Made by a program: the position numbers and the translations under genes. From Stagnimonas sp. (GTDB lineage: Bacteria; Pseudomonadota; Gammaproteobacteria; Nevskiales; Nevskiaceae): DNA of 43,115 bases. Location: NCBI GenBank assembly GCA_030652575.1, contig JAUSQI010000032.1, positions 1 through 43,115 on the forward strand, in the 5' to 3' direction. The notes beneath the pieces are model-generated. The model was not told the origin of the DNA and searched no databases. It was given only the letters and a program-made list of their open reading frames with translations. Below, piece by piece: positions 34,106 through 41,375 of this stretch (position 1 is its first letter; each line of letters starts with the position of its first letter).

Positions 34106-35254
34106 ATGGCCGACGACCTCGCCGCCTCGCCCGTACTGGCCCTAACCACCGCGCTCATCGCCCGCCGCTCGCTGACGCCGGATGACGCCGACTGCTGCGC
34201 ACTGATCGCAGCGCGGCTGGAGCTTCTGGGCTTCCGAAGCGAGTGGATCAACGAAGGCGGCGTCACCAACCTGTGGATCACCCGTGGCAGCGGTGCGCCG
34301 CTGACCATCCTGGCCGGCCATACCGATGTGGTGCCGACAGGTCCGCTCGACCAGTGGCAGAGCGACCCTTTCAGCCCCGAAATCCGCGACGGCGTGCTGT
34401 ATGGGCGGGGTGCTGCGGACATGAAATCGGGCCTTGCCGCCATGGTCTGCGCCGTGGAGGGTCTGCTCACCAGTCAGCCGCATATCCAGGGCACGCTCGC
34501 GTTTCTCATCACCAGCGATGAAGAAGGCCTGGCGCAATACGGCACGCGGCATGTCGTCAAAGTCTTGCTGGCCCGTGGCATCAAGCCGGACTACGCCATC
34601 GTCGGCGAGGCATCGAGCAACCAGCAGTTGGGCGACCGCATCATGATCGGCCGTCGCGGCTCCTTGAACGGGGTGCTCAAGGTGCTGGGCAAGCAGGGGC
34701 ATGTGGCTTATCCGCACAAGGTCGAAAACCCGATCCATCGCCTGGCCCCCGCGCTGGCCGCCTTGGTGAGCGAGGTGTGGGATCACGGCAACGCGCACTT
34801 TCCGCCCACCTCGTTTCAGGTGTCGAACCTCCATGCCGGCACTGGCGCCAACAACGTCGTGCCCGGCGATTGCGAAGTGGTGTTCAATTTCCGCTATTGC
34901 ACCGAATCCACCGAAGCCTCGCTGCGCGCCCGTGTTGAAACGATTTTGAATGCGCAAGGATTTCGCTATGAGTTGAAGTGGCAGCTCTCAGGCGAACCGT
35001 TTCTCACCCAGCATGGCGCGCTCATCGCTGCAGCCCAGGCCGCCATTGCCGATGAAACCGGCCTGAGTCCCGAGCTGTTCACCGGTGGCGGCACTTCCGA
35101 TGCGCGCTTCATCAGCCCCTGGGGTGCAGAGACCGTCGAGATCGGGCCGGTGAACGACTCGATCCACAAGATCAACGAACACGTTCAAGTGGCCGATCTC
35201 GATCGTCTTTCCGCGATTTATCTGGGCATTCTGCAACGCTTGCACGCCGCGTGA
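34106..35254 (+). CDS. dapE: Succinyl-diaminopimelate desuccinylase
   Basis: Zinc M20 amidohydrolase that releases LL-diaminopimelate in the succinylase pathway. Metal and active-site motifs: LAGHTDVVPTGP (H72), YGRGAADMKSG (bridging D105), FLITSDEEG (E139/E140), and near the end FTGGGTSDARFI and GPVNDSIHKINEHV with the last histidine ligand. Length 382 is standard. GATAAT at 34070-34075 could be a -10 element, but no good -35 is seen. It is the functional partner of dapD. Confidence 0.97.
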   Translation: MADDLAASPVLALTTALIARRSLTPDDADCCALIAARLELLGFRSEWINEGGVTNLWITRGSGAPLTILAGHTDVVPTGPLDQWQSDPFSPEIRDGVLYGRGAADMKSGLAAMVCAVEGLLTSQPHIQGTLAFLITSDEEGLAQYGTRHVVKVLLARGIKPDYAIVGEASSNQQLGDRIMIGRRGSLNGVLKVLGKQGHVAYPHKVENPIHRLAPALAALVSEVWDHGNAHFPPTSFQVSNLHAGTGANNVVPGDCEVVFNFRYCTESTEASLRARVETILNAQGFRYELKWQLSGEPFLTQHGALIAAAQAAIADETGLSPELFTGGGTSDARFISPWGAETVEIGPVNDSIHKINEHVQVADLDRLSAIYLGILQRLHAA

Positions 35255-35264
35255 AGTCATGGGC

Positions 35265-35293
35265 TTGACCGCATGAGCCATTCGGGGAACACT
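35265..35293 (+). promoter_or_regulatory. Candidate promoter of the PF10118 gene
   Basis: TTGACC (35265-35270) and AACACT (35288-35293) are 17 bases apart. The -35 is good and the -10 weak. Transcription would begin near 35300, just in front of the palindrome. Confidence 0.45.
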
Positions 35294-35301
35294 GGCCTCA
35301 T

Positions 35302-35317
35302 GTAGACAGTCGTCTAC
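35302..35317. promoter_or_regulatory. Operator-like palindrome GTAGAC-AGTC-GTCTAC
   Basis: A perfect inverted repeat with 6-base arms and a 4-base spacer lies between the candidate promoter and the ribosome site (GAGGAGAG) of the next gene. This shape suits a TetR-family operator. No TetR gene is present in the window, so the regulator would act from elsewhere. Confidence 0.5.
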
Positions 35318-35333
35318 CCGCGAGGAGAGCTCC

Positions 35334-36209
35334 ATGTCAGCCCAGTCCACCACTGCTGTTGATACCGCCGCAGTCGCACCCATGCCGGTGCACCGCGACC
35401 TGCATTTTCCCTTCCCGCCCGAGCGCATTACCGACTGGCATGGCGAGGGCGCGCACGTCACGCAATTCTTCAACACCTTGTCGCTGTATTTCCCCGAAGG
35501 CGAGAAGTTTTTCATCCAGAGCGTGCGCCACTACCGCGACCGCATCACCGACCCAACGCTGCAGCAGGCGGTTGCCGGATTCATCGGCCAGGAGGCCATG
35601 CACGGGCGCGAGCACAAGGTGTTCAACGCGCTGATGGATGACGCCGGCCTGCCCGCGAGCCGCATCGAAAACTTCACCACCAACCGGCTGAAGATGGCGC
35701 ACAAGATCTTCTCGCCAGAGATGCAGCTGTCGATGACCATTGCCCTGGAACACCTGACGGCGATCATGGCCGCCGACCTGTTGAGCAACCCCAAAGTGCT
35801 GGCCGGTTCGCACCCCGATTACGCACGGCTGTGGCGCTGGCATGCGCTGGAAGAAACCGAGCACAAGGCCGTGGCGTTCGACGTGTGGAAAACAGTGATG
35901 CCGAATACGCTCGGCAGCTATCTGCGGCGCTGCCGTGGTCTGTTGCAGACCAGTTTCTTCTTCTGGCTGTTCACGGCCATCTTCCATGTGCGCATGGTGC
36001 GCGCGGCGCATCCCAGGCAAGGTCATCTGCGCGGCTACCTGCGGCTCGCCAGGTTCCTATTTATCAGCCCTGCGGCATGGCTCTCGCTCGCCCCGGCCTG
36101 GTTCGCGTATTTCAAGCCGGGTTTCCACCCCTGGCAGCACGACAACCGCTCGGCTCTGGTGGAACTCGACCAGTTGACCACCGAGCTGGCTGGCGAAAAC
36201 GCACGGTAG
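35334..36209 (+). CDS. PF10118 family predicted metal-dependent hydrolase (ferritin-like)
   Basis: A 291-residue helical protein. Residues that should bind a di-metal centre are PEGEKFF (E55/E57), GQEAMHGREH (E87, H90, H94), ALEHLTA and WHALEETEHK, the E...ExxH pattern of ferritin-like di-iron proteins. This matches PF10118, annotated as predicted metal-dependent hydrolase. No reaction has been established that I can name. A hydrophobic, aromatic stretch (about 200-250) may contact membrane. The start at 35334 has a strong GAGGAGAG site. The upstream palindrome suggests repressor control, as expected for a stress- or lipid-responsive gene. Confidence 0.87.
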   Translation: MSAQSTTAVDTAAVAPMPVHRDLHFPFPPERITDWHGEGAHVTQFFNTLSLYFPEGEKFFIQSVRHYRDRITDPTLQQAVAGFIGQEAMHGREHKVFNALMDDAGLPASRIENFTTNRLKMAHKIFSPEMQLSMTIALEHLTAIMAADLLSNPKVLAGSHPDYARLWRWHALEETEHKAVAFDVWKTVMPNTLGSYLRRCRGLLQTSFFFWLFTAIFHVRMVRAAHPRQGHLRGYLRLARFLFISPAAWLSLAPAWFAYFKPGFHPWQHDNRSALVELDQLTTELAGENAR

Positions 36210-36266
36210 GTTCAAACGAAGGCAGAATCGCTGTGCCTGAAACTCTGATCGCGTCTTTCTGCTTCC

Positions 36267-37286
36267 ATGTTTGATTCCGCAGCATCCCCCGAACCGACTG
36301 CCTTTCTACCGGCACCCGGCCTGCGCTCGGCATTCGTGCAGTCCATGCTGGCCAGCAAGCGCCCTGTACGCTGGCTCTGGCGGCAACGCGGGCTCGATCT
36401 CAATGCCCGCTCGACGCTGCTCACATTGAACACCGCCGACGAGCAGGGCGCACCGGTGCAACTGACGGGATGGCACACGCCGCATGCCGATCCCAAAAGT
36501 CTGGTCGTGCTGATCCACGGTTGGGAGGGTTCGCACGATTCGAGCTATCTGTATGGCTTGGCCTGCACGCTGTATCGCGCGGGGCATTCCATCTTTCGGC
36601 TCAATCTGCGCGATCACGGCAGCACCCATCATGGCCTCAACGAGGGCATGTTCCATTCCGCACGGCTGGCGGAAGTGCTGGGGGCCATTCAGCAGATCCA
36701 GCAACTCGACGACAGCGGCACCTCATTGCAGGTGGTCGGTTTTTCCCTGGGCGGCAATTTCGCATTGCGCGTGGGCTTGCATGGCCCGGCGGCCGATATT
36801 CATCCAACCCTTTGCATCGGCATTTCGCCTGCCCTCAATCCCGGCTCGACCCTGATCGCCATCGACAACGGTCCGCAGCTCATCAACCGCTACTTCCTCG
36901 ACAAATGGCATAAAACGATGGATGCCAAGGCCCGTGCGTTTCCGGGGCGTTATGACTTCTCGCAACACAAGAACCTGCGCAATTTCACCGAGATCACCCG
37001 CGCATTTGTCGCCACCCACACTCCTTTTCCCGATCTGGATGCTTACCTGGGCCAGTACACCCTGCGGCCTGGCCAACTCATGGCCTCGCCGACACCGCTG
37101 GCCATCCTCACCGCAGAGGACGATTCCGTGTGCCCGCCTGCGGATTTTGAAGGCCTGAGCCTCAGCGGAAATCTGCGGCATTACCTGGCCACCGCACGCG
37201 GTGGTCATTGCGGTTTCATCCGCAATTGGAAGCTCGAAAGTTGGGCGGATGACGTGGTTACAGACTGGATTGCCCGCAGTCATTGA
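36267..37286 (+). CDS. Alpha/beta hydrolase of the YheT (AB_hydrolase_4) type
   Basis: Predicted cytosolic esterase-type hydrolase, 339 residues. LVVLIHGWEGSHDSSY is the oxyanion-hole region, VVGFSLGGNFALR the nucleophile elbow (S160), LTAEDDSVCPP the acid (D285/D286) and ARGGHCGF the histidine (H314). The layout is that of the YheT family; substrate unknown. It is 57 bases after the PF10118 gene on the same strand and could be co-transcribed. Confidence 0.9.
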   Translation: MFDSAASPEPTAFLPAPGLRSAFVQSMLASKRPVRWLWRQRGLDLNARSTLLTLNTADEQGAPVQLTGWHTPHADPKSLVVLIHGWEGSHDSSYLYGLACTLYRAGHSIFRLNLRDHGSTHHGLNEGMFHSARLAEVLGAIQQIQQLDDSGTSLQVVGFSLGGNFALRVGLHGPAADIHPTLCIGISPALNPGSTLIAIDNGPQLINRYFLDKWHKTMDAKARAFPGRYDFSQHKNLRNFTEITRAFVATHTPFPDLDAYLGQYTLRPGQLMASPTPLAILTAEDDSVCPPADFEGLSLSGNLRHYLATARGGHCGFIRNWKLESWADDVVTDWIARSH

Positions 37287-37396
37287 AGCAGTTTGCAACC
37301 ATTCGTCGAACCTGAACAACAGTCCATCGCACCGGACGGCACGCGAGGCGGCGCTGTCTATGCTTGGCATGCCGCCACTACCGATTTTCCACACGC

Positions 37397-38389
37397 ATGT
37401 CCCCAGCCCCGATGCACCCGCAGGAGACGGCAAGGCAGGCCGTGCTCGACCAACTCGACCTGGTTGGCGATGGGTTTGAAGAATCCTTCGATCGCCTGAC
37501 ACGACTCATTCGCTACGTGCTGGGTGTGCAGACCGCAGCCTTCACCGTGGTGGATGGACATCGCCAGTTCTTCAAGTCGGTGCAGGGTCTTGAGGTGCGT
37601 GAGACACCGCGCGAGATGGCATTTTGCGCACATGCCATCCTCGGCGAAGACCTATTTGTCGTGCCGGATGCCAGCAAGGACCCGCGCTTCATGAACAACC
37701 CGCTTGTGACTGGCGCGCCGCACATCCGGTTCTATGCCGGCGTCCCGATCCGCGCCCACAACCGGCTTGCCATCGGCACCCTCTGTGCCATCGACGATCA
37801 TCCCCGCAAGCTGATGCCCGAGCAACGGGCACTGTTGCAGGATCTGGCTGGCATCCTCGAAGAAACCCTGCTGCTGCGCTCGCTGTCGGTCAAAGACCAT
37901 CTCACCGGCTTATTCAACCGCCGTTACTTCGACGAATTTTTCGAGCGGGAGTGGCGGCGCGGCCATCGCAGCACATTGCCGCTCTCCGTATTGCTCATCA
38001 ACATCGACCACTTCAAGTCCTACAACGAGACGCAGGGCGTGGCGGCGGCCGACCGCACCCTCAAACTGGTTGCGCACCACCTGTCATCGCAGCTGCGACG
38101 GGGCGGTGATATCGCAGCACGCTACGACGATGCGACGTTCGTGATCGTGCTGCCCGAAACCAATGCGGTTGAAGCCGCCGGCGTTGCGGTGCATCTGCGC
38201 GAATCGGTGCAGAAACTGGCAATCAGCCATCCCGCTAGTCCCGAACGTGTGATGACCGTTTCGGTCGGTGGTGCCTGCGTCGAGAGCCGGGAGCACTATC
38301 TGCCGGGTCACGCCGGCCTGCTCGCCAGAGCCGATAAAGCACTCCGCGATGCCAAGCAGGCTGGACGAAACCGGGCATTGATGCGCTAA
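37397..38389 (+). CDS. GAF-GGDEF protein with a destroyed active site and an intact I-site
   Basis: A 330-residue cytosolic protein. The GAF domain spans about 25-155 (AFCAHAILGEDLFVVPDASK, RFYAGVPIRAHNRLAIGTLC). The GGDEF-fold domain begins DHLTGLFNRRYFDEFFE (about 168) and runs to the end. Where RYGGDEF should stand the sequence reads ARYDDATF (244-248), and the first metal ligand of DxDHFK is Asn (N202 in INIDHFK). Synthesis of c-di-GMP is therefore not expected. The inhibitory-site motif RxxD is intact at R235-D238 (RGGD), correctly spaced. It could be a c-di-GMP receptor whose GAF domain senses a ligand. Start uncertain: an ATG at 37397 is used, while ATG 37412 or TTG 37364 are possible; none has a clear ribosome site. 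Confidence 0.88.
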   Translation: MSPAPMHPQETARQAVLDQLDLVGDGFEESFDRLTRLIRYVLGVQTAAFTVVDGHRQFFKSVQGLEVRETPREMAFCAHAILGEDLFVVPDASKDPRFMNNPLVTGAPHIRFYAGVPIRAHNRLAIGTLCAIDDHPRKLMPEQRALLQDLAGILEETLLLRSLSVKDHLTGLFNRRYFDEFFEREWRRGHRSTLPLSVLLINIDHFKSYNETQGVAAADRTLKLVAHHLSSQLRRGGDIAARYDDATFVIVLPETNAVEAAGVAVHLRESVQKLAISHPASPERVMTVSVGGACVESREHYLPGHAGLLARADKALRDAKQAGRNRALMR

Positions 38390-39291
38390 CTCCGGTTTCT
38401 GATACCCCCTGCCACGTGTCCGGTCGGGGCGACTTGCGCCGCCGAGTCGCAGTGCCGGGTTTGGTCATCGAAGAAAAAATCCGGCTCGAACTCGCGCAGA
38501 AATGCCCCCTTGTCGAGCCCGCCCAGAAACATCGCCTCGTCGACTTCCAGGCCCCAGTCCAGCAGGGTGCGAATGGCCCTCTCGTGCGCGGGCGCACTGC
38601 GCGCCGTCACCAGCGCCGTACGCAAGCGGATCGGTGCATCCGCCCCGCCCGCGCGCTGCAAACGATGCAAGGCTTCGAGCAAGGGCTTGAAAGGCCCGGG
38701 CGGCAACGGCATCGCCAACTTGGCAGCCTCATGGGCCTGAAACGCATCCAGGCCTTCGCGCTGAAAAACCTGTTCGGCCTCGTCCGAAAACAGCACGGCG
38801 TCACCGTCAAAGGCGATGCGGATCTCGTCAGGATGCTGCCCTGCGGCACGCGCAGACTCTGGATAGACCCGCGCCGCCGGAAACCCCGCATCCAGCGCAT
38901 CTCTCACGTCCGCTTCGTTCATCGACAGGAACAGATTGGCTTTCAGCGACCGCAGATAGCGAAACGGCGACTGCCCGCGCGTGAATACGCCCCGCTCGAT
39001 AGCCAGACCATGCGCCTTGGCCGAGCGATAGACACGCAAGCCCGACACCGGGTCGTTGCGCGAGAGGATCACCACCTCCACCCGCTGCGCCTCCGGCGTG
39101 TTGAACGCAAGCAGCTTCTGCACCAAGGGGAAGGCCACACCAGGCTTGGCCGGCTCATCCAGCCGCGCCAGTTGCAGCTGCATGTAGGCACGATCGTCGG
39201 TCTGTTCGAAATGGCGATTCTCTTCCTCGAAATCGAACAGCGCCCGTGACGAGAGTGCAACGACCAGCTTGCCATCGAGTGTTGCGGCCAT
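38386..39291 (-). CDS. 5'-nucleotidase (PF06189 family)
   Basis: Cytosolic nucleotidase related to animal cN-I. KLVVALSSRALFDFEEENR at the N-terminus, FNTPEAQRVEVVILSRNDP, NLFLSMNEADVRDALDAG, IAFDGDAVLFSDEAEQVF and LDKGAFLREFEPDFFFDDQ give the conserved acidic HAD-like pattern. I start at ATG 39291 (AATLDG), preceded by CGAGG. The frame continues eight codons upstream to 39315 without a better site. About 301 residues. Its stop codon overlaps the stop of the GGDEF gene (shared CTAA), so the two genes converge without a gap. Confidence 0.88.
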   Translation of the reverse strand: MAATLDGKLVVALSSRALFDFEEENRHFEQTDDRAYMQLQLARLDEPAKPGVAFPLVQKLLAFNTPEAQRVEVVILSRNDPVSGLRVYRSAKAHGLAIERGVFTRGQSPFRYLRSLKANLFLSMNEADVRDALDAGFPAARVYPESARAAGQHPDEIRIAFDGDAVLFSDEAEQVFQREGLDAFQAHEAAKLAMPLPPGPFKPLLEALHRLQRAGGADAPIRLRTALVTARSAPAHERAIRTLLDWGLEVDEAMFLGGLDKGAFLREFEPDFFFDDQTRHCDSAAQVAPTGHVAGGIRNRS

Positions 39292-39312
39292 AGAACCTCG
39301 CTGTGGATAAAA

Positions 39313-39339
39313 CAAAAAAGCCCCGCATCTCTGCGGGGC
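39313..39339 (-). terminator. Terminator after tRNA-Gln
   Basis: On the minus strand GCCCCGCA-GAGA-TGCGGGGC (plus-strand arms 39320-39327 and 39332-39339) is followed by TTTTTTGTT. It lies 16 bases beyond the tRNA CCA end and separates the tRNA from the nucleotidase gene on the same strand. Confidence 0.88.
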
Positions 39340-39354
39340 CTTCTTTGATTCCGG

Positions 39355-39428
39355 TGGTTGGGAGACTAGGGCTCGAACCTAGATAAACAGTGTCAGAGAC
39401 TGTTGTCCTACCATTAGACGATCTCCCA
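39355..39428 (-). tRNA. tRNA-Gln, anticodon CTG
   Basis: A full cloverleaf can be drawn. Acceptor TGGGAGA pairs with TCTCCCA. There is a 3-bp D stem (GTC/GAC) and an anticodon stem ACAGT/ACTGT with loop CTCTGAC, so the anticodon is CTG (reads CAG). The T arm CTAGG/CCTAG has loop TTCGAGC. CCA is encoded. The first pair U1-A72 is typical of tRNA-Gln. The discriminator base is A, whereas E. coli tRNA-Gln has G73. Confidence 0.93.
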
Positions 39429-39461
39429 GTGACACGAAAAACGTTGAACCTGCGGGCGCGG

Positions 39462-39490
39462 ATTCTAGCCGAGAGAGGCGGGAATGGCGA
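39462..39490 (-). promoter_or_regulatory. tRNA-Gln promoter
   Basis: On the minus strand TCGCCA (39485-39490) and TAGAAT (39462-39467) are 17 bases apart. CCGCGCCCG follows the -10, a GC-rich discriminator as at stable-RNA promoters. The tRNA 5' end is 34 bases from the -10. Confidence 0.7.
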
Positions 39491-40351
39491 GGGCTTTTTG
39501 CATGTCCGGGTTGGTGGTTGATGTCGATGCCGGGTTGCAGTGGGTGCTTCGGTGGTGGGTGCAGATAGGCCAGCCAAGTGATGTCTTAAACAAACCACAC
39601 CGGCAGCCTATCTGGAATCGAGGCAGGTGCAGGACATCACCACCAGCCAGTGGGTTACACCACTTGGTTTGCGGGTATTCGCCATTCGATCAACACCACA
39701 TGTTCATTCTGGTCGCCATCGAATCTTCGACTGACCTCGGTGAGATTGGTGTTTGAGGTCTTCGCTGGCAACGGGGCTGGCTGGGAAACTGGGGCACGGA
39801 TTACATCGATGATGTCTGCAAGGCGCATGGGTGTGATGTCGCGGATATTTATCGATCCAACACGATCTGGTCTGGTGGCATCAGGCCTGCCAGCTCGCGC
39901 AGAAGGCCCTCTACAACGCGAGATCGATCTGGACCGGGTGAGTGCGACTCTTCTCGTTTGTAGCGCTTCACAGCGGGGCTTTTACGGCGAGGAATCCGAC
40001 GACTCGGGCGGGCAGCACCGGGATCAACCCGCACGCGGTATTCGATGAGGAATACATGCTCGTTGCGAGACTGATCGAAGCCCTGCTGGAGCTTGCGGAT
40101 ACGGGATTCGATCTTGTTAGGGAAACCCAGTGATCGATCTAACTGGGTCATCAACGAGGTGGGCTCTTTCATGCAAATGCTGGCCTGGTATTTAAGCCAG
40201 ACCACCAGACCAGCCCTGCGGGTCTAGGTGTAATCCGATGCAGCGAAGAGAGGTGATGAAGACCACCCCCTAGTCATGTAGGTTTGCACCGCTAGGCGAA
40301 GAGCTTTGAAAGCTGTTGGGCGTGGCCTTCGAGAAAGTTTTTTTGAACATA
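39491..40351. other. Long stretch without an intact recognisable gene
   Basis: This 860-base stretch begins the accessory region beside tRNA-Gln. The only coding-like signals are the minus-strand fragments described separately (39655-40205). Plus-strand frames are short and carry no recognisable domain. No tRNA, CRISPR or complete insertion sequence is visible. Confidence 0.5.
39655..40205 (-). pseudogene. Probable decayed gene with a duplicated NEHV-LIE motif
   Basis: Two minus-strand open stretches in different frames carry a related motif: NEHVFLIEYR (40035-40064), in a 118-codon frame ending at 39849, and NEHVVLIEWR (39679-39708), in a frame ending at 39655. At the eight identical residues most codon differences are at the third base (AAC/AAT, GAG/GAA, GTA/GTG, CTC/TTG, CGC/CGA). 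That suggests past selection on protein and a broken reading frame between the copies. I cannot assign the family. The 118-codon frame begins near 40205 but the true start is unknown. Confidence 0.4.
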
Positions 40352-40379
40352 TTGATGTGCATTTTTTTGGGGATACGAT
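40352..40379 (+). promoter_or_regulatory. Candidate promoter for the small orphan gene
   Basis: TTGATG (40352-40357) and TACGAT (40374-40379) are 16 bases apart in an AT-rich stretch, 20 bases before the ATG at 40399. Confidence 0.4.
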
Positions 40380-40398
40380 CATCGAAACCCTGTTAAAA

Positions 40399-40635
40399 AT
40401 GCTCACTACTGAACAAGCTGTAACACTCGCCAATGGCGTGATGGATGCCCTCGATGCCGCAGAGCTGAAAGTCATTCGGGACTACATCATCCCTACTGGA
40501 CGAGCGGCTCGCATAGACCTCGACGCCTCCGCCAACGTCAATCTCTACGACAACGGAACTGTGTTGGTGCAAGGGCGAGACCGAGAGTATGTGAGATGGG
40601 TTCTGCGTGATTTCGTGAATAACCCGCCAGACTGA
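40399..40635 (+). CDS. Small hypothetical protein, possible TBP-like fold
   Basis: A 78-residue soluble protein I do not recognise. The N-terminal half is helical (LTTEQAVTLANGVMDALDAA) and the second half reads NVNLYDNGTVLVQGRDREYV. That strand-turn-strand pattern (LY-x-x-GT-x-x-VQG) resembles the TBP-like N-terminal domain of RNase HIII and related proteins. This is a pattern resemblance only. The ATG at 40399 is preferred because a candidate promoter sits just upstream. The frame extends to a TTG at 40306, which would give 109 residues. It is isolated between the decayed region and the AT-rich cassette. Confidence 0.55.
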   Translation: MLTTEQAVTLANGVMDALDAAELKVIRDYIIPTGRAARIDLDASANVNLYDNGTVLVQGRDREYVRWVLRDFVNNPPD

Positions 40636-40797
40636 TCCGGGGCTCTAAGCCATCGATTGAGCAGAACTGATCGCGGTTAGGTAGTTGTCTGCGCGAGGCA
40701 GCTAACTGCACGGTTTAACAGCCAAAATAGTGCGTTGCCCTCATCTGGCTGACGAACAACGCGAATCGCTTCCAGTGGCTGAATTGCAGATGGCGAG

Positions 40798-41298
40798 TCA
40801 GCTTAGCTCCGGCAAAGGCCAACCTTTCTCAAGGTATACCTGCTCGCCGTTGATTAACTTCGCAGCTATAAGGCCAATCAAAGCTGCCATGGCGAGCGCA
40901 CCAATCGCTTCGTTGCGTGAACTCTTCTCATCAATAGCTGTGCTAAGTTGGCTAAAGATTGACAAAACAGCAAAGAATGAAAAAGCTAATTTAAAAATAC
41001 CAACTAATAGCCCTAAAAAAATACTTCGATTATGCCGAATTGCGGCAACCACCGAAATTAGGGCTAAAGAAAGACCTATGGCGCCGAAAAAAAGTGCCCA
41101 TAGGTAATTCGGCCGAGTAGAATCTAGTAAAGCGTGACAGATAAACAGACTAAGTCCAGAGCCAAAGGACAGCCTCATGTCTAATCCATTATAGAAGACA
41201 ACAATTTTATTATTGCTACCAGCAATAATTAATACTAAAGCCACCACCATTAAAGACCAAAATATAATACTTATAGTTTCATGGCTTAGATTGGGCAT
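40798..41298 (-). CDS. Hypothetical four-helix inner-membrane protein
   Basis: A 166-residue protein with four hydrophobic segments: IIFWSLMVVALVLIIAGS (about 10-27), a second around SGLSLFICHALL to LWALFFGAIGLSLALISVVA (about 47-85), FLGLLVGIFKLAFSFFAVLS (about 93-113) and IGALAMAALIGLIAAKLI (about 131-149). No enzymatic motif is seen. The gene is AT-rich relative to the housekeeping genes and is downstream of the 374-residue gene on the same strand with a 77-base gap, so co-transcription is likely. An AGGA lies 14 bases before the ATG, rather far. No family recognised. Confidence 0.7.
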   Translation of the reverse strand: MPNLSHETISIIFWSLMVVALVLIIAGSNNKIVVFYNGLDMRLSFGSGLSLFICHALLDSTRPNYLWALFFGAIGLSLALISVVAAIRHNRSIFLGLLVGIFKLAFSFFAVLSIFSQLSTAIDEKSSRNEAIGALAMAALIGLIAAKLINGEQVYLEKGWPLPELS

Positions 41299-41375
41299 TT
41301 TGGTATCGTAATCCTAATGTTGAGTTCACACAGAGCAGACTGTTACTTGGCCTATGCGCGGCTATTGATTGTGAA

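Noticed and set aside
39484-39756. 90-codon plus-strand open frame beside tRNA-Gln
   Set aside because: It contains the tRNA promoter region at its start, has no ribosome site and no recognisable domain; the opposite strand shows better coding evidence.
40675-40715. GTTAGGT...CTAAC pair resembling an integron attC site
   Set aside because: The order of the two core boxes is reversed relative to attC on both strands, and no integrase or cassette array is present.
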